From an uncultured Pelagibacteraceae bacterium (GTDB lineage Bacteria; Pseudomonadota; Alphaproteobacteria; Pelagibacterales; Pelagibacteraceae): DNA of 48,741 bases. The stretch's first letter is position 1. Each line of letters starts with the position of its first letter. The stretch covers positions 1 through 48,741 of the forward strand of contig CACGKH010000006.1 in assembly GCA_902573585.1 (NCBI GenBank), given 5' to 3'. Under the pieces are notes generated by a model, which saw nothing but the letters and a program-made list of their open reading frames with translations, was not told the DNA's origin and made no database searches. Below are positions 34,807-44,124 of the stretch, piece after piece. Both the position numbers and the translations under genes were made by a program.

Positions 34807-35651
34807 TCTTCTAAAGGTTCACTTTCAGTTTCAGAAAGTGGTTCATCTACAGGAATTTCGCTAGCAGTTGTTTTTTCAGGCGCAGGAACTTTTACCTGTC
34901 CATCTAAATTTCTTTTTAGAGCTTTATTAAGTTTTTTTTGCGTGTCTTCTAAAGATAAGTTTAAAATTATTTGAAATTCCATCAAGATTCTGTCGTATGC
35001 TTTTTCAAAAAGTTGTCGTTCACTATAAGATTGATCAACCATCAAATCATCTCCTTTATTTAAATCTCTTACTACTTCTGCTAATTCATAAATTTTTCCA
35101 GATGAAATTTTGGCTTCATATTCTTGTGCACGTCTACTCCACATAGATCGTTTAATCTTTGGTTTACTTTTAAGAATTGAAATACATTTATTTACCTGAT
35201 TGATTGTTGCAAGAGGTCTTAGGTGTAACTGCTTGTTAACTGGAACCATTCCGTTTGCTTTATCTTTTTCAAATTTGATGATGTAAGTTTCGACATCTAT
35301 TCCACCTATATTTATTTTTTTAAATTCTGTTATTTGGCCAACTCCGTGTTTAGGATAAACCACGAAGTCTTTGATCTTATACTCTCTTTTCTCAGTTTCC
35401 TGTTTTTTTACCTTTTTGATTTCAGGCTTTACTTCATTGCTTTTTGAAATTCTTAAATTATCTGATTTATTCTCTACTTTTTCCTCAGGTTTTTTTGTAG
35501 TAATTTTTTTAATCTTTGATTTTTTTAACTTATTATTCTTTAATAAAGATTTTTTTACCTTAGCTCTTTTAGCTCTAGTTTTTTTTACTTTTTTTTTATT
35601 TTTGTTTTTAAAGGTTTTCTTTAAAATATTTTTCAAACTTATCTTGCTCAT
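34803..35651 (-). CDS. carD: CarD/CdnL-family transcription regulator with long basic N-terminal tail
   Basis: CarD/CdnL binds RNA polymerase beta and stabilises the open promoter complex, often for rRNA genes. About 282 residues from ATG 35651. Residues 1-90 are mostly Lys/Arg, low complexity, with KKxK repeats; the RNAP-interaction domain starts near 91 ([19 protein letters not shown]) and the helical DNA-binding half follows ([15 protein letters not shown]...[13 protein letters not shown]); the last 28 residues are acidic. The start must lie inside fdxA, as no later Met precedes the domain; starts at 35666 or 35693 are also possible. The basic tail is unusual for a CdnL protein of about 165 residues. 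Confidence 0.85.
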   Translation of the reverse strand: MSKISLKNILKKTFKNKNKKKVKKTRAKRAKVKKSLLKNNKLKKSKIKKITTKKPEEKVENKSDNLRISKSNEVKPEIKKVKKQETEKREYKIKDFVVYPKHGVGQITEFKKINIGGIDVETYIIKFEKDKANGMVPVNKQLHLRPLATINQVNKCISILKSKPKIKRSMWSRRAQEYEAKISSGKIYELAEVVRDLNKGDDLMVDQSYSERQLFEKAYDRILMEFQIILNLSLEDTQKKLNKALKRNLDGQVKVPAPEKTTASEIPVDEPLSETESEPLED

Positions 35652-35934
35652 CTTTAAATTTTTCATGATCCGCAGGTGGATCTTTTTTTTCACTAATGTT
35701 TGGCCAGATTTCAGAATACTCTTTATTGATTTCTAACCACTTTTCGTAACCAGGTTCAGTGTCAGCTACTATGGCATCGACCGGACATTCAGGCTCACAA
35801 ACGCCACAATCTATACACTCATCCGGTTTAATTACAAGCATATTTTTACCTTCATAGAAGCAATCTACTGGACACACATCAACGCAATCCATCAGCTTAC
35901 ATTTAATACATTTTTCATTAACTATGTAGGTCAT
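35608..35934 (-). CDS. fdxA: Seven-iron ferredoxin FdxA
   Basis: 108-residue electron carrier. The N-terminal half holds the cluster ligands: Cys9, Cys12, Cys17, Cys21 and Cys25, then [12 protein letters not shown] (Cys40, 43, 46, 50), consistent with one [3Fe-4S] and one [4Fe-4S] cluster. The C-terminal extension ([19 protein letters not shown]) is the usual FdxA tail. The ATG overlaps the TerB-like stop by one base (TAATG), and the 3' end overlaps carD. The fdxA-carD pair is standard in alphaproteobacteria. Confidence 0.95.
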   Translation of the reverse strand: MTYIVNEKCIKCKLMDCVDVCPVDCFYEGKNMLVIKPDECIDCGVCEPECPVDAIVADTEPGYEKWLEINKEYSEIWPNISEKKDPPADHEKFKDEQDKFEKYFKENL

Positions 35935-36338
35935 TATAGGAATTCTTTTTTAATTTTAACTTTAATATCTCCCATGAGCTTGTTGTCAATATACAATAAT
36001 CCACCAAGTCTCCTCATTAAATTTGTTTCATAGATATCAGCTTCTTTATTTGAATAGATAATTCGCCATAAAGTTTCTATAATTTTAATTTTATTCTTAT
36101 CGTCCATATTTTTTACTTTTTTAGTAAAGTCTAAAATTTGATTAGAATTATTCTCGATTTCTTTTCCAAGTTTAATTATTTCATCTATATTGGATGCTTT
36201 GGCACCAAATTCGATCAAAGCTTGTTTGATTATTTTTTCTTCAGAAAAAGAATAGTTTTGGTCAATTTTGGCAGCATATATCAATAAAGCAGCAACTTTT
36301 GTTAAATCATTTTCTTCATCATTTTTTTTAAAAAACAT
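35934..36338 (-). CDS. TerB-like helical protein
   Basis: 134 residues, all-helical. The pattern [28 protein letters not shown] with a second half [36 protein letters not shown] matches TerB/DjlA-type domains: two acidic helix pairs thought to bind metal. It occupies the slot between the SUV3-like helicase and fdxA where many relatives encode an S4 RNA-binding protein. No other tellurite genes are near, so resistance is not implied. Function unknown. Confidence 0.7.
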   Translation of the reverse strand: MFFKKNDEENDLTKVAALLIYAAKIDQNYSFSEEKIIKQALIEFGAKASNIDEIIKLGKEIENNSNQILDFTKKVKNMDDKNKIKIIETLWRIIYSNKEADIYETNLMRRLGGLLYIDNKLMGDIKVKIKKEFL

Positions 36339-36343
36339 ATTTA

Positions 36344-38824
36344 TTAGTTTAGATTGAGATTCTTTAAAATACCAAAAGGGCTTTCTTTTGTAACTTTTTT
36401 ATTAAAATGTTTATTTTTATTTTTTATTGGTGAATATTGAAGATAAATCTCATCATTTTTATCTATAATTTTATAATTCATGCATTTTAAAAGTTTTTTA
36501 AAGTTATCTTTGCTACAACCTAATAAATTTAACATTTCGGGAACAACTTTTATTTCTTTTTTATTTTCAGGATTAGAGTTGATAATTTGTACAAATAATC
36601 TTTCTAAAATATCAATTCTGACAAAAATGTTATTAAATTTTTCAAACCCACATAACAGCATAAAATTCTTATTCTTTAAATCTTTACCATCTAAAAAATT
36701 TAACCCAAACTTTGGTGGTTTTAAATTGAAATATTTTTGATGATAATTTTTCCAAAGTAAAGTTCTTAAAGAAACAGCTTCTGGTTTAATCAATCTATGT
36801 AAAAAAACGTGATATCTTCCAAACTTTACTCCGAGGTCTCGTAAAATTTTTCTGTCATTTTGATCAAGTTTTTTCAAATATTCTGCTACCTGTTCTCTTT
36901 TAATAACTCCATTATTTTCATAAAGTTGATATGCAAGTGCCTTAATAGATGAATTTTTTTCTTTTAAATTTTTTAAATCTAAAAGACTTTTTAAAATATT
37001 TTCAATTTTTTTACTTATCCAAGTCTCTAAAAAATTGGTTAATTTTTGTGTTTGGCTTTGTTCCAAAATATCATCAACAATTAATTCAAAGTTAGGATTT
37101 AAATAATCTTTTCCAGATACTATTTTTGCAATTGCATAATTGCTCCAATAAATTTTAAAATCGTCTTTGAGCTCAATTAAACCTGTGTCAATTATTATTT
37201 GTATTCTTTTTTCAAGTTCAGGTCCTACAGTTTGTCTTGCCGCTTTTTTTAAAGATTTTATATCAGTTTTGAGAGCTCCTTTTTTAAGATCCAATTCTAA
37301 TTTAAGACCATTTATTTTTCCTATGAATTGATCATCAATCATAACTTCATTATTTTCCAAAATTTTCGTATCAAATTCCATATCTTGTTTTAAACCTCTG
37401 GCAAGAACACTTGCTCTTTTATCGATAAAAGTTTTTGTAAGTTCTTCATGTAATCGGTCAGAAAGTTTATCTTCTAATAATTTTGTTTTTTCTATCCAAT
37501 AATTTTGATTTTCGATCCAATTATTTTTATTTGAAACATAAGACCATGTTCTTACGTTTGCAATTCTATTTGATAAAGAATCCACATTTCCTTCCAATTT
37601 GTCAAGCTTCATTAATTGAAGACGCATATAATCATCTGTAATCCTGCCTTTATCACCAACTAAATATTTGAATACACTTTCTATAACTTGATAGTGATTC
37701 CCATAAGTTTTTTTTACAAAATCAGGTATTTGACAACATTCCCAAAGTAGACCTAAATTTTTTCTGTCAAATTTAATATTTTCAAAGCTTTTATCTCGTA
37801 AAAAAAATTTAAGAGCTTTTTCATCCTCACATTCATGTATTTTCCTAAGCCAACTTTTTTGAGGCTTTTCATCTAATGATTTTATTAAACTAAAACTGTT
37901 GTCAAAATTTAAATCAGAATTTCTCCAAAAAAGAGATTGAATTTCCTCAAATTTGTGATTTTCTAATAATTCAATTTCTTCTGCATTTATTTCTTTACAT
38001 TGTCCTGTAACTCCAAAGGCACCGTCATTTAAGTATCTACCTGCCCTTCCTGCAATTTGTCCAATTTCAGATAAATTTAATCTTCTTAACTTTTTCCCAT
38101 CAAACTTTTTTAGATTTGAAAAATAAACTTGATCTAGATCCATATTTATACCCATTCCAACAGCATCAGTTGCAACTAAAAAATCAACATCTCCTGATTG
38201 GTATAATTCAACTTGAGCATTTCTTGTTTTTGGACTTAATGATCCCATTACTATGGCTGCTCCACCTTTTTGTCTTCTAATCAATTCTGCTATTGCATAA
38301 ACTTCTTCTGCTGAAAATGCAATTATAGCAGTCTTTCTTTGTATTCTTGAAATTTTTTTATGACCTGCGTAAGAAAGTTTAGAAAGTCTATCTCGATTAA
38401 TAAATTCAATGTCACCATCTAGTTTTGAAATTATATCTTTAATTGTGAAAGAGCCCATAAACATTGTTAATTTTTCACCTCTTATATTTAATAATCTGTC
38501 AGTAAAAATGTGACCACGTTCATGATCTGCACACATTTGAATTTCATCAACTCCAACAAAATCTAAATGTTTATCTATTGGCATAGACTCAACAGTACAT
38601 AAGAAATATTTTGCATTAGGTGGTATAATTTTTTCTTCACCAGTAATCAAAGCTACTTTATCTAAGCTAGTTTTTTTTATTACTTTGTCATACACCTCTC
38701 TCGCCAATAATCTTAAAGGAAAACCAATCATGCCACTTTCAAAAGAAAGCATTGTTTCTATGGCCAAGTGAGTTTTGCCGGTATTCGTTGGACCCAGAAC
38801 TGCAGTTATTTTATTTCTAGTCAT
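36344..38824 (-). CDS. SUV3-like DExH-box RNA helicase
   Basis: 826 residues. Helicase core N-terminal: Walker A GPTNTGKT at 11-18, DEIQ at 93-96 in place of DEAD/DEAH, GSFT as motif III, then ATDAVGMGINM and QIAGRAGRY (motif VI). The DEIQ box and the GPTN loop are characteristic of SUV3, the mitochondrial RNA-degradation helicase, whose alphaproteobacterial homologues lie beside fdxA and carD. The C-terminal half (from about 340) is a helical, lysine-rich region with SUV3-C-like parts. SUV3 acts with PNPase in mitochondria of animals; a similar link to the pnp at 8.7 kb is inference. First gene of the helicase-TerB-fdxA-carD run. Confidence 0.86.
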   Translation of the reverse strand: MTRNKITAVLGPTNTGKTHLAIETMLSFESGMIGFPLRLLAREVYDKVIKKTSLDKVALITGEEKIIPPNAKYFLCTVESMPIDKHLDFVGVDEIQMCADHERGHIFTDRLLNIRGEKLTMFMGSFTIKDIISKLDGDIEFINRDRLSKLSYAGHKKISRIQRKTAIIAFSAEEVYAIAELIRRQKGGAAIVMGSLSPKTRNAQVELYQSGDVDFLVATDAVGMGINMDLDQVYFSNLKKFDGKKLRRLNLSEIGQIAGRAGRYLNDGAFGVTGQCKEINAEEIELLENHKFEEIQSLFWRNSDLNFDNSFSLIKSLDEKPQKSWLRKIHECEDEKALKFFLRDKSFENIKFDRKNLGLLWECCQIPDFVKKTYGNHYQVIESVFKYLVGDKGRITDDYMRLQLMKLDKLEGNVDSLSNRIANVRTWSYVSNKNNWIENQNYWIEKTKLLEDKLSDRLHEELTKTFIDKRASVLARGLKQDMEFDTKILENNEVMIDDQFIGKINGLKLELDLKKGALKTDIKSLKKAARQTVGPELEKRIQIIIDTGLIELKDDFKIYWSNYAIAKIVSGKDYLNPNFELIVDDILEQSQTQKLTNFLETWISKKIENILKSLLDLKNLKEKNSSIKALAYQLYENNGVIKREQVAEYLKKLDQNDRKILRDLGVKFGRYHVFLHRLIKPEAVSLRTLLWKNYHQKYFNLKPPKFGLNFLDGKDLKNKNFMLLCGFEKFNNIFVRIDILERLFVQIINSNPENKKEIKVVPEMLNLLGCSKDNFKKLLKCMNYKIIDKNDEIYLQYSPIKNKNKHFNKKVTKESPFGILKNLNLN

Positions 38825-38996
38825 TTCTATCTTTGGTGTATCTCAATTTATACCTACCAGATGTTGTTAGTGCTAAAGAACAAAAATAGACTAAAACATG
38901 ACCGAATCGGAGGATAAAAAGTTCTCATTTTACTTATTACTCAAACTTAGTTTAACATAGTTAATATTATTTCTATAACATAAATTAGATTAAATA

Positions 38997-40223
38997 ATGT
39001 TAAAAGATATTGTAAAAAATTTAGAACCTTCATCAACATTAAAGATAAATGAAATTTCAAGGCAACTTGAAGAAAAAGGTGAGAAAATTTATAAGTTTGG
39101 TTTTGGTCAATCTCCATTTCAAGTACCATTAGATGTAGTAAATGAACTAAAAAATAATGCCCATCAAAACAAATATTTACCAATGCAAGGACTTTTTGAA
39201 TTAAGGAGGTCAGTTGCCAAGTATACATCAATCAAAAAAAACCATAACTACACACCTAACAATGTAATTATAGGACCTGGTTCTAAAGAATTGATGTTTT
39301 TACTACATATAATTTTTGATGGGGAAATTATTTTACCAACACCAAGTTGGGTTTCTTATGCGCCACAAGCAGCTTTAGGTAGAAACAAAACTCACTTAAT
39401 TAAAACAAAAAGAGAGAATAATTGGTTTCCGACAGGATTTGAAATTGAAGAAATTATATTAAAAGATAAAAAAAAAAATTATTTATTATTTTTGAATTCT
39501 CCAAATAATCCTTCAGGTCAAATTTGTGAAAATTTAGAAGAATTAAGTGAAGTAGCTAAAAGATATAATTTAATAATACTATCCGATGAAATTTACTCAG
39601 AACTTAGTTTTAAAGATAATTTCAAATCTATTTCAAATTTTTGTCCTGAAAAAACAATTATAAGTACTGGACTAAGTAAATGGTGCGGTGCAGGAGGTTG
39701 GAGACTAGGGTATTTTATTATACCTGAAAATTTAAAAATCATTAAGGATACTTTAAATGTTCTTGCTAGTGAAACTTTCTCAGCCGTTAGTGCACCCATA
39801 CAGTTTGCCGCAATTCAAGCATATGAAAAAGATCATAGTAACTACATTAAATCATCAAGAGAGATACTAAAGGCTGTTGGGAATTATGTTTATAATAATC
39901 TTAATTCAAATAATGTTTTAATTAATAAACCTCAAGGTGGTTTTTATTTAATGCCAGAATTTAATAAAGCAAAATTTAAATCTTCATCTGACATGTGTAG
40001 AAATATTCTTGAAACAACAGGAGTAGCTTTATTACCTGGATCTGATTTTGGTTTTGATGAAAAAAAAATGTTAGCAAGATTAAGTTTTACAGACTTTGAT
40101 GGAAAAAATTTTATGAATAACCATAAAAAAGATAGTTTAATCAATAATGAACTAATTAAGAATCTAGCTCCAAAAGTTGTAGAAGGCGTAGAAAAATTAA
40201 AAAAATGGTCTGAGTCATTATAA
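38997..40223 (+). CDS. Class I/II PLP aminotransferase
   Basis: 408 residues, aspartate aminotransferase fold. Asn167-171 region SPNNPSG, DEIY near 197-200, and the Schiff-base Lys228 in STGLSKWCGAGGWRLGY with Arg236. The N-terminal KFGFGQSPFQVPLDVV and PMQGLFELRRSVAKY fit fold-type I aminotransferases; the amino donor cannot be told. An insertion rich in Lys/Asn (about 370-385) is unusual. An A11 run (about 39468-39478) is in frame. A 172-base gap separates it from the divergent helicase; TTTAAC (38951-38956) and TATAAC (38974-38979) may be its promoter. Confidence 0.85.
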   Translation: MLKDIVKNLEPSSTLKINEISRQLEEKGEKIYKFGFGQSPFQVPLDVVNELKNNAHQNKYLPMQGLFELRRSVAKYTSIKKNHNYTPNNVIIGPGSKELMFLLHIIFDGEIILPTPSWVSYAPQAALGRNKTHLIKTKRENNWFPTGFEIEEIILKDKKKNYLLFLNSPNNPSGQICENLEELSEVAKRYNLIILSDEIYSELSFKDNFKSISNFCPEKTIISTGLSKWCGAGGWRLGYFIIPENLKIIKDTLNVLASETFSAVSAPIQFAAIQAYEKDHSNYIKSSREILKAVGNYVYNNLNSNNVLINKPQGGFYLMPEFNKAKFKSSSDMCRNILETTGVALLPGSDFGFDEKKMLARLSFTDFDGKNFMNNHKKDSLINNELIKNLAPKVVEGVEKLKKWSESL

Positions 40224-40296
40224 AATACTTACTATACAAAGGCCTCAATTTACTGTTACACTTTAAATATAAATAAAGTTACGCAGAGGAGGAAAA

Positions 40297-41301
40297 ATGA
40301 GAAAAATAATAACTTCTTTATCTAGTGCTTTGTTAATTTTTGTAGCGACTTTATCTTTTACTGGAGTTGCAAAATCAGCAGAGTTCTTTACGATAGGAAC
40401 AGGCGGACCTACTGGAGTATATTTCCAAACAGGAAACGCTATATGTAAAATGTTGCATAAATCGGCAATAAGTGCTGAACATGGAAGAAAAAAAGGAACT
40501 GCTAAAGCTTATAGATGTACCGCTCCATCAACTGGAGGATCAAATTATAATATTGGTCAAATTAAAGCTGGTGAGTTTCAATTTGGTGTTGCTCAGTCAG
40601 ACTGGCAATATCATGCAGTTAATGGATCAAGCAAATGGGAAGGTAAAAAATTTGGAGATCTAAGAGCTGTGTTTTCTGTGCACAACGAACCTTTTCAAAT
40701 TTGGGCTAGAAAAAAAGCAAAAATAAAAGATTTTGCTGGTTTAGAAGGAAAAGTTGTAAACATCGGTAATCCTGGTTCTGGACAAAGAGGAACTATGGAA
40801 GAATTAATGAAAGCTATGGGAGTTGATAATAGTTTCTTCAAATCAACTACAGAACTTACTTCATCAGAGCAAGTAAAAGCTTTGTGTGATGGTAAAATTG
40901 ATGCTTTCGGTTATTCTGTAGGATTTCCTAATGGAGCTATGGAACAAGCAGCAACTTGTGCAGCTAAAGCTTCACCAATAAACTTAACTGGTTCAGAGGT
41001 TCAAGGATTAATTAGTGGTGCTGATTATTATGCAAAAGCAGTTATTCCTAAAGGAACTTACACAAATCAAAAGAAAGATGCTACTACTTTTGGTGTTAAG
41101 GCTACTGTAGTTACAAGTGCTTCAGTTTCTGATGAACTAGTATACTTAGTAACGAAAGCCGTGATGGAAAATTTTGATGATTTCAAAAAACAACATCCTG
41201 CTTTTGGGTTTTTGGAAAAGAAAAATATGATAAAAGATGGTTTATCTGCCCCACTACACCCAGGTGCAATAAAATACTATAAGGAAGCTGGATTGATGTA
41301 A
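40297..41301 (+). CDS. TAXI-family TRAP transporter solute-binding protein
   Basis: Periplasmic receptor for a TRAP transporter. 334 residues with a clear signal peptide (cleavage near AKSA-EFF, residue 28). The mature N terminus FFTIGTGGPTGVYFQTGNAICKML is the TAXI signature, and GNPGSGQRGT the ligand-side loop. Ligands of this class are often glutamate-like or other dicarboxylic acids; here unknown. The ribosome site AGAGGAGG (40285-40292) is the best in the window, consistent with high expression of a substrate receptor in an oligotroph. Confidence 0.93.
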   Translation: MRKIITSLSSALLIFVATLSFTGVAKSAEFFTIGTGGPTGVYFQTGNAICKMLHKSAISAEHGRKKGTAKAYRCTAPSTGGSNYNIGQIKAGEFQFGVAQSDWQYHAVNGSSKWEGKKFGDLRAVFSVHNEPFQIWARKKAKIKDFAGLEGKVVNIGNPGSGQRGTMEELMKAMGVDNSFFKSTTELTSSEQVKALCDGKIDAFGYSVGFPNGAMEQAATCAAKASPINLTGSEVQGLISGADYYAKAVIPKGTYTNQKKDATTFGVKATVVTSASVSDELVYLVTKAVMENFDDFKKQHPAFGFLEKKNMIKDGLSAPLHPGAIKYYKEAGLM

Positions 41302-41321
41302 TCTAGATTTTAAATATAATT

Positions 41322-41356
41322 AAAAGGCCTGGTATTTTTACCGGGCCTTTTTTTTA
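41322..41356 (+). terminator. Terminator/attenuator between receptor and permease
   Basis: AAAAGGCCTGGTA (41322-41334) pairs with TACCGGGCCTTTT (41339-41351) over 13 bp with one G-U around a TTTT loop, and T residues continue. It ends 17 bases before the permease ATG, so partial readthrough would give much more receptor than permease mRNA. Confidence 0.88.
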
Positions 41357-41372
41357 TGATAAGATAAAATTA

Positions 41373-43709
41373 ATGAGTAAGTCTTTTAGTGAAAAAATTA
41401 AAAGTAGAATAAATGAAGATTTATCTCCTACGAGAAATCTGACTGGAATACATTTGAAGATAGTTGCAGCTATTGCAATCATTTGGTCTTTATTTCAACT
41501 TTGGTATGCTTCTCCATTTCCTTTTATGTTTAATTTTGGAATGTTTAAGGGGTTGCCTGCAAGGGCTATCCATCTAGGATTTGCTTTATGCTTAGCTTTT
41601 TTAATCTACCCAATTTCAAAGGGAAAAAAAATTTCTTTTTTTGATATAATAATTAGTTTTTTAGGTGCAATTGTTTGTCTTTATATTTATTTTTTTTACG
41701 ACCAACTAGTTGATAGAGGTGGAGTATTACTAAGCATAAGTATTAGTGAAAATTTGAGTTTACCGGTGGAGTTAATAATAGGTAGTTTCGGAATTTTAAT
41801 TCTTTTAGAGGCAACAAGAAGGGCAATTGGTTTACCTTTGGTAATTATCGCAATTTGTTTTTTATTATTCTCATATTTTGGGAGATATGCTCCTGAGATT
41901 ATTTCTCATGGAGGATTATCATTAAATAGGTTAGTGGGCTTTCAATGGTTGGATCAAGAGGCAATTTTTGGGATACCAATAGGTGTTTCAGTTGATTTTA
42001 TTTTTTTATTTGTATTATTTGGAGCACTTTTAGAAACAGCTGGAGGAGGCAAATATTTTTTAGATTTAGCCTTTGCAATGGTTGGCAAAATGAGAGGTGG
42101 TCCAGCCAAAGCGGCAATTCTTGGATCTGGTATGACAGGATTGATTTCGGGCTCTTCAATTGCCAATACAGTTACAACAGGTACTTTTACAATTCCAATA
42201 ATGAAAAAAACTGGTTTTTCTGGAGAGAAAGCAGGGGCAATCGAGGTTTCCTCATCTGTAAATGGTCAGATAATGCCACCTGTTATGGGTGCAGCAGCAT
42301 TTGTAATGGCTAGTTTTATTGGTGTTACTTATTTTGAGGTTGTTAAACACGCTTTTTTACCTGCTATAATTTCATATATAGCTTTATTCTATATCTCGCA
42401 TTTAGAAGCTCTTAAATTAAATCTAAAAGGGATGGAAGATTCAGATGTGCCAAATTTGAAAAGAACTTTTTTGTCTGGTTTACATTTTTTAATTCCAATA
42501 TTCGTATTAATATACATGCTAGTTTATCTAAGGTTTACAGCGTCATATTCAATTTTTTATGCAACAATTTCTTTAATATTTGTAAATTTAATTAATAAGA
42601 TAATCAAAGTTAGTGATTATAAAAATGCATTAAAAGACTGGTTCAACCAAACAATTATAGGTTTTGAAAAAGGTGCATTAAACATGGTTGGAGTTGGAAT
42701 TGCGATTGCTACAGCTGGTATAATTGTGGGTGCTGTTGGATCAACAGGGTTAAGCACAAACTTAATAATTGTAATCGAGTCAATTGCTAAAGATAATGTA
42801 GTAATTTTATTATTTTTAACAATTATATTATGTTTGTTACTAGGGATGGGTTTACCAACAACAGCAAATTATGTAGTTGTTGCATCTTTAATGGCGACTG
42901 TTTTGGTTGATGTAGGTAATGCTTCAGGATTTATATTTCCACTAATAGCAGTTCATTTATTTGTTTTTTACTTTGGTTTAATGGCTGATGTAACTCCTCC
43001 TGTTGGACTCGCATCTTACGCAGCAGCAGCTATTTCTGGTGGTGATCCGCTTAAAACTGGTGTCCAGGCATTCTGGTATAGTTTGAGAACAGGAATTTTA
43101 CCAATAGTTTTTCTTTTTAACCATGAGCTTCTTTTGATAGGAATAGAAAATATTTGGCATGGACTGACAGTAATTATTACATCTTTAGTAGGTATTTTAG
43201 TATTTACCTCTGCTACTCAAGGGTGGTTTATAAATAAATTAAGATGGTACGAAATAATTATTTTTTTATTTATTTCTATTTCCTTGTTATCACCAGAGTT
43301 TGTATTAAATAAATTTTATCCTAAATATAATTATATTGATATCAGCAAGATAAATAAAACAAAATTAGACCCAAAAAAAGAAGTTCAATTTAAAGTAACA
43401 AGAATTTCTGAGTATGGTGAAAGATATAAATTATTTGTCATTAACAAAGATACTTTTAAAGAAGAATATAATATTGAAGAGTATGGAATGAGCGTTATTA
43501 GGGAAAATGAAAAGTATATCGTTGATACACTCAAATGGAATGGGAATGCTAAAAAAAGTGGATTTGAAATGGGAGATTATATAAATGAGCTTAAAATAGA
43601 AAACGCTGATAGACCTTCTAAAACAATTATTTATCCATTAGCAATACTTTTATTATTCATTTTTGGTTTTTTTAATTCAAGAAGAACAAGTTTAACCGCC
43701 AGGCCCTAA
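41373..43709 (+). CDS. TRAP transporter fused permease (DctQM type)
   Basis: 778 residues, many membrane helices. The first part (about 20-150) corresponds to the small DctQ-like subunit, the rest (about 165-600) to the DctM-like transporter with GLISGSSIANTVTTGTFTIPIMKK, SSSVNGQIMPPVMGAAAFVMA and LGMGLPTTANYVVVASLMA repeats. The C-terminal soluble part (about 650-755) ends with one more helix and looks like the DUF3394 domain of TAXI-TRAP permeases. Uses a Na+ or H+ gradient. It converges with the thioesterase gene, overlapping by 18 bases. Confidence 0.93.
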   Translation: MSKSFSEKIKSRINEDLSPTRNLTGIHLKIVAAIAIIWSLFQLWYASPFPFMFNFGMFKGLPARAIHLGFALCLAFLIYPISKGKKISFFDIIISFLGAIVCLYIYFFYDQLVDRGGVLLSISISENLSLPVELIIGSFGILILLEATRRAIGLPLVIIAICFLLFSYFGRYAPEIISHGGLSLNRLVGFQWLDQEAIFGIPIGVSVDFIFLFVLFGALLETAGGGKYFLDLAFAMVGKMRGGPAKAAILGSGMTGLISGSSIANTVTTGTFTIPIMKKTGFSGEKAGAIEVSSSVNGQIMPPVMGAAAFVMASFIGVTYFEVVKHAFLPAIISYIALFYISHLEALKLNLKGMEDSDVPNLKRTFLSGLHFLIPIFVLIYMLVYLRFTASYSIFYATISLIFVNLINKIIKVSDYKNALKDWFNQTIIGFEKGALNMVGVGIAIATAGIIVGAVGSTGLSTNLIIVIESIAKDNVVILLFLTIILCLLLGMGLPTTANYVVVASLMATVLVDVGNASGFIFPLIAVHLFVFYFGLMADVTPPVGLASYAAAAISGGDPLKTGVQAFWYSLRTGILPIVFLFNHELLLIGIENIWHGLTVIITSLVGILVFTSATQGWFINKLRWYEIIIFLFISISLLSPEFVLNKFYPKYNYIDISKINKTKLDPKKEVQFKVTRISEYGERYKLFVINKDTFKEEYNIEEYGMSVIRENEKYIVDTLKWNGNAKKSGFEMGDYINELKIENADRPSKTIIYPLAILLLFIFGFFNSRRTSLTARP

Positions 43710-44117
43710 ATCTGAAGGTTTAACTTTTAAAATTTTCCAAACACCAGAGGCTGATGTTATAATTTTATCATTACATTTTAATTCACAAAATAAAAATACT
43801 AATGTTTTTGTTTTTTTAAGAATTTTTACGTGACCAATTATTTTATCACCTACTTTTGATGTTCCAATAAATTTTAGGTCTAATGAAATAGTTACACAAG
43901 GTGCATTATCAGCTGAACGGTGCGCTGCTGTTCCTGCTCCAGCATCTATTAAAGCTGACAAGTATCCACCATGTGTAATACCAGCAGCATTTAAATGATT
44001 TTCATTAATAGTGGATTTAAATTCGTATTCAGTATTTGAAATATTTCTAAACTCAACACCTCCGTTGTGTTTCATAAAACCTGGCTTCAAACTAATTTGT
44101 TCAAATTTTTCAGACAT
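43692..44117 (-). CDS. PaaI-like hot-dog thioesterase
   Basis: 141 residues, single hot-dog domain. HGGYLSALIDAGAG near residues 51-64 is the catalytic motif of PaaI/YbgC-like acyl-CoA thioesterases; VTISLDLKFIG and the GHVKILKKTKTLVFLFCEL strand pattern follow. The acyl substrate is unknown. I prefer ATG 44117 (MSEKFEQ) to a TTG at 44135 that would overlap the upstream small ORF. Its end overlaps the TRAP permease by 18 bases. Confidence 0.82.
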   Translation of the reverse strand: MSEKFEQISLKPGFMKHNGGVEFRNISNTEYEFKSTINENHLNAAGITHGGYLSALIDAGAGTAAHRSADNAPCVTISLDLKFIGTSKVGDKIIGHVKILKKTKTLVFLFCELKCNDKIITSASGVWKILKVKPSDLGPGG

Positions 44118-44124
44118 ATTTTTT

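Noticed and set aside
38898-38960. 20-codon ORF (MTESEDKKF...) in the helicase-aminotransferase gap
   Set aside because: No ribosome site before its ATG, no neighbour coupling; GGAGG lies inside it and not before a start codon.
38952-38964. Palindrome TTAAC-ATA-GTTAA before the aminotransferase
   Set aside because: Could be an operator overlapping a -35 box, but a 5-base A/T-rich arm is expected by chance here.
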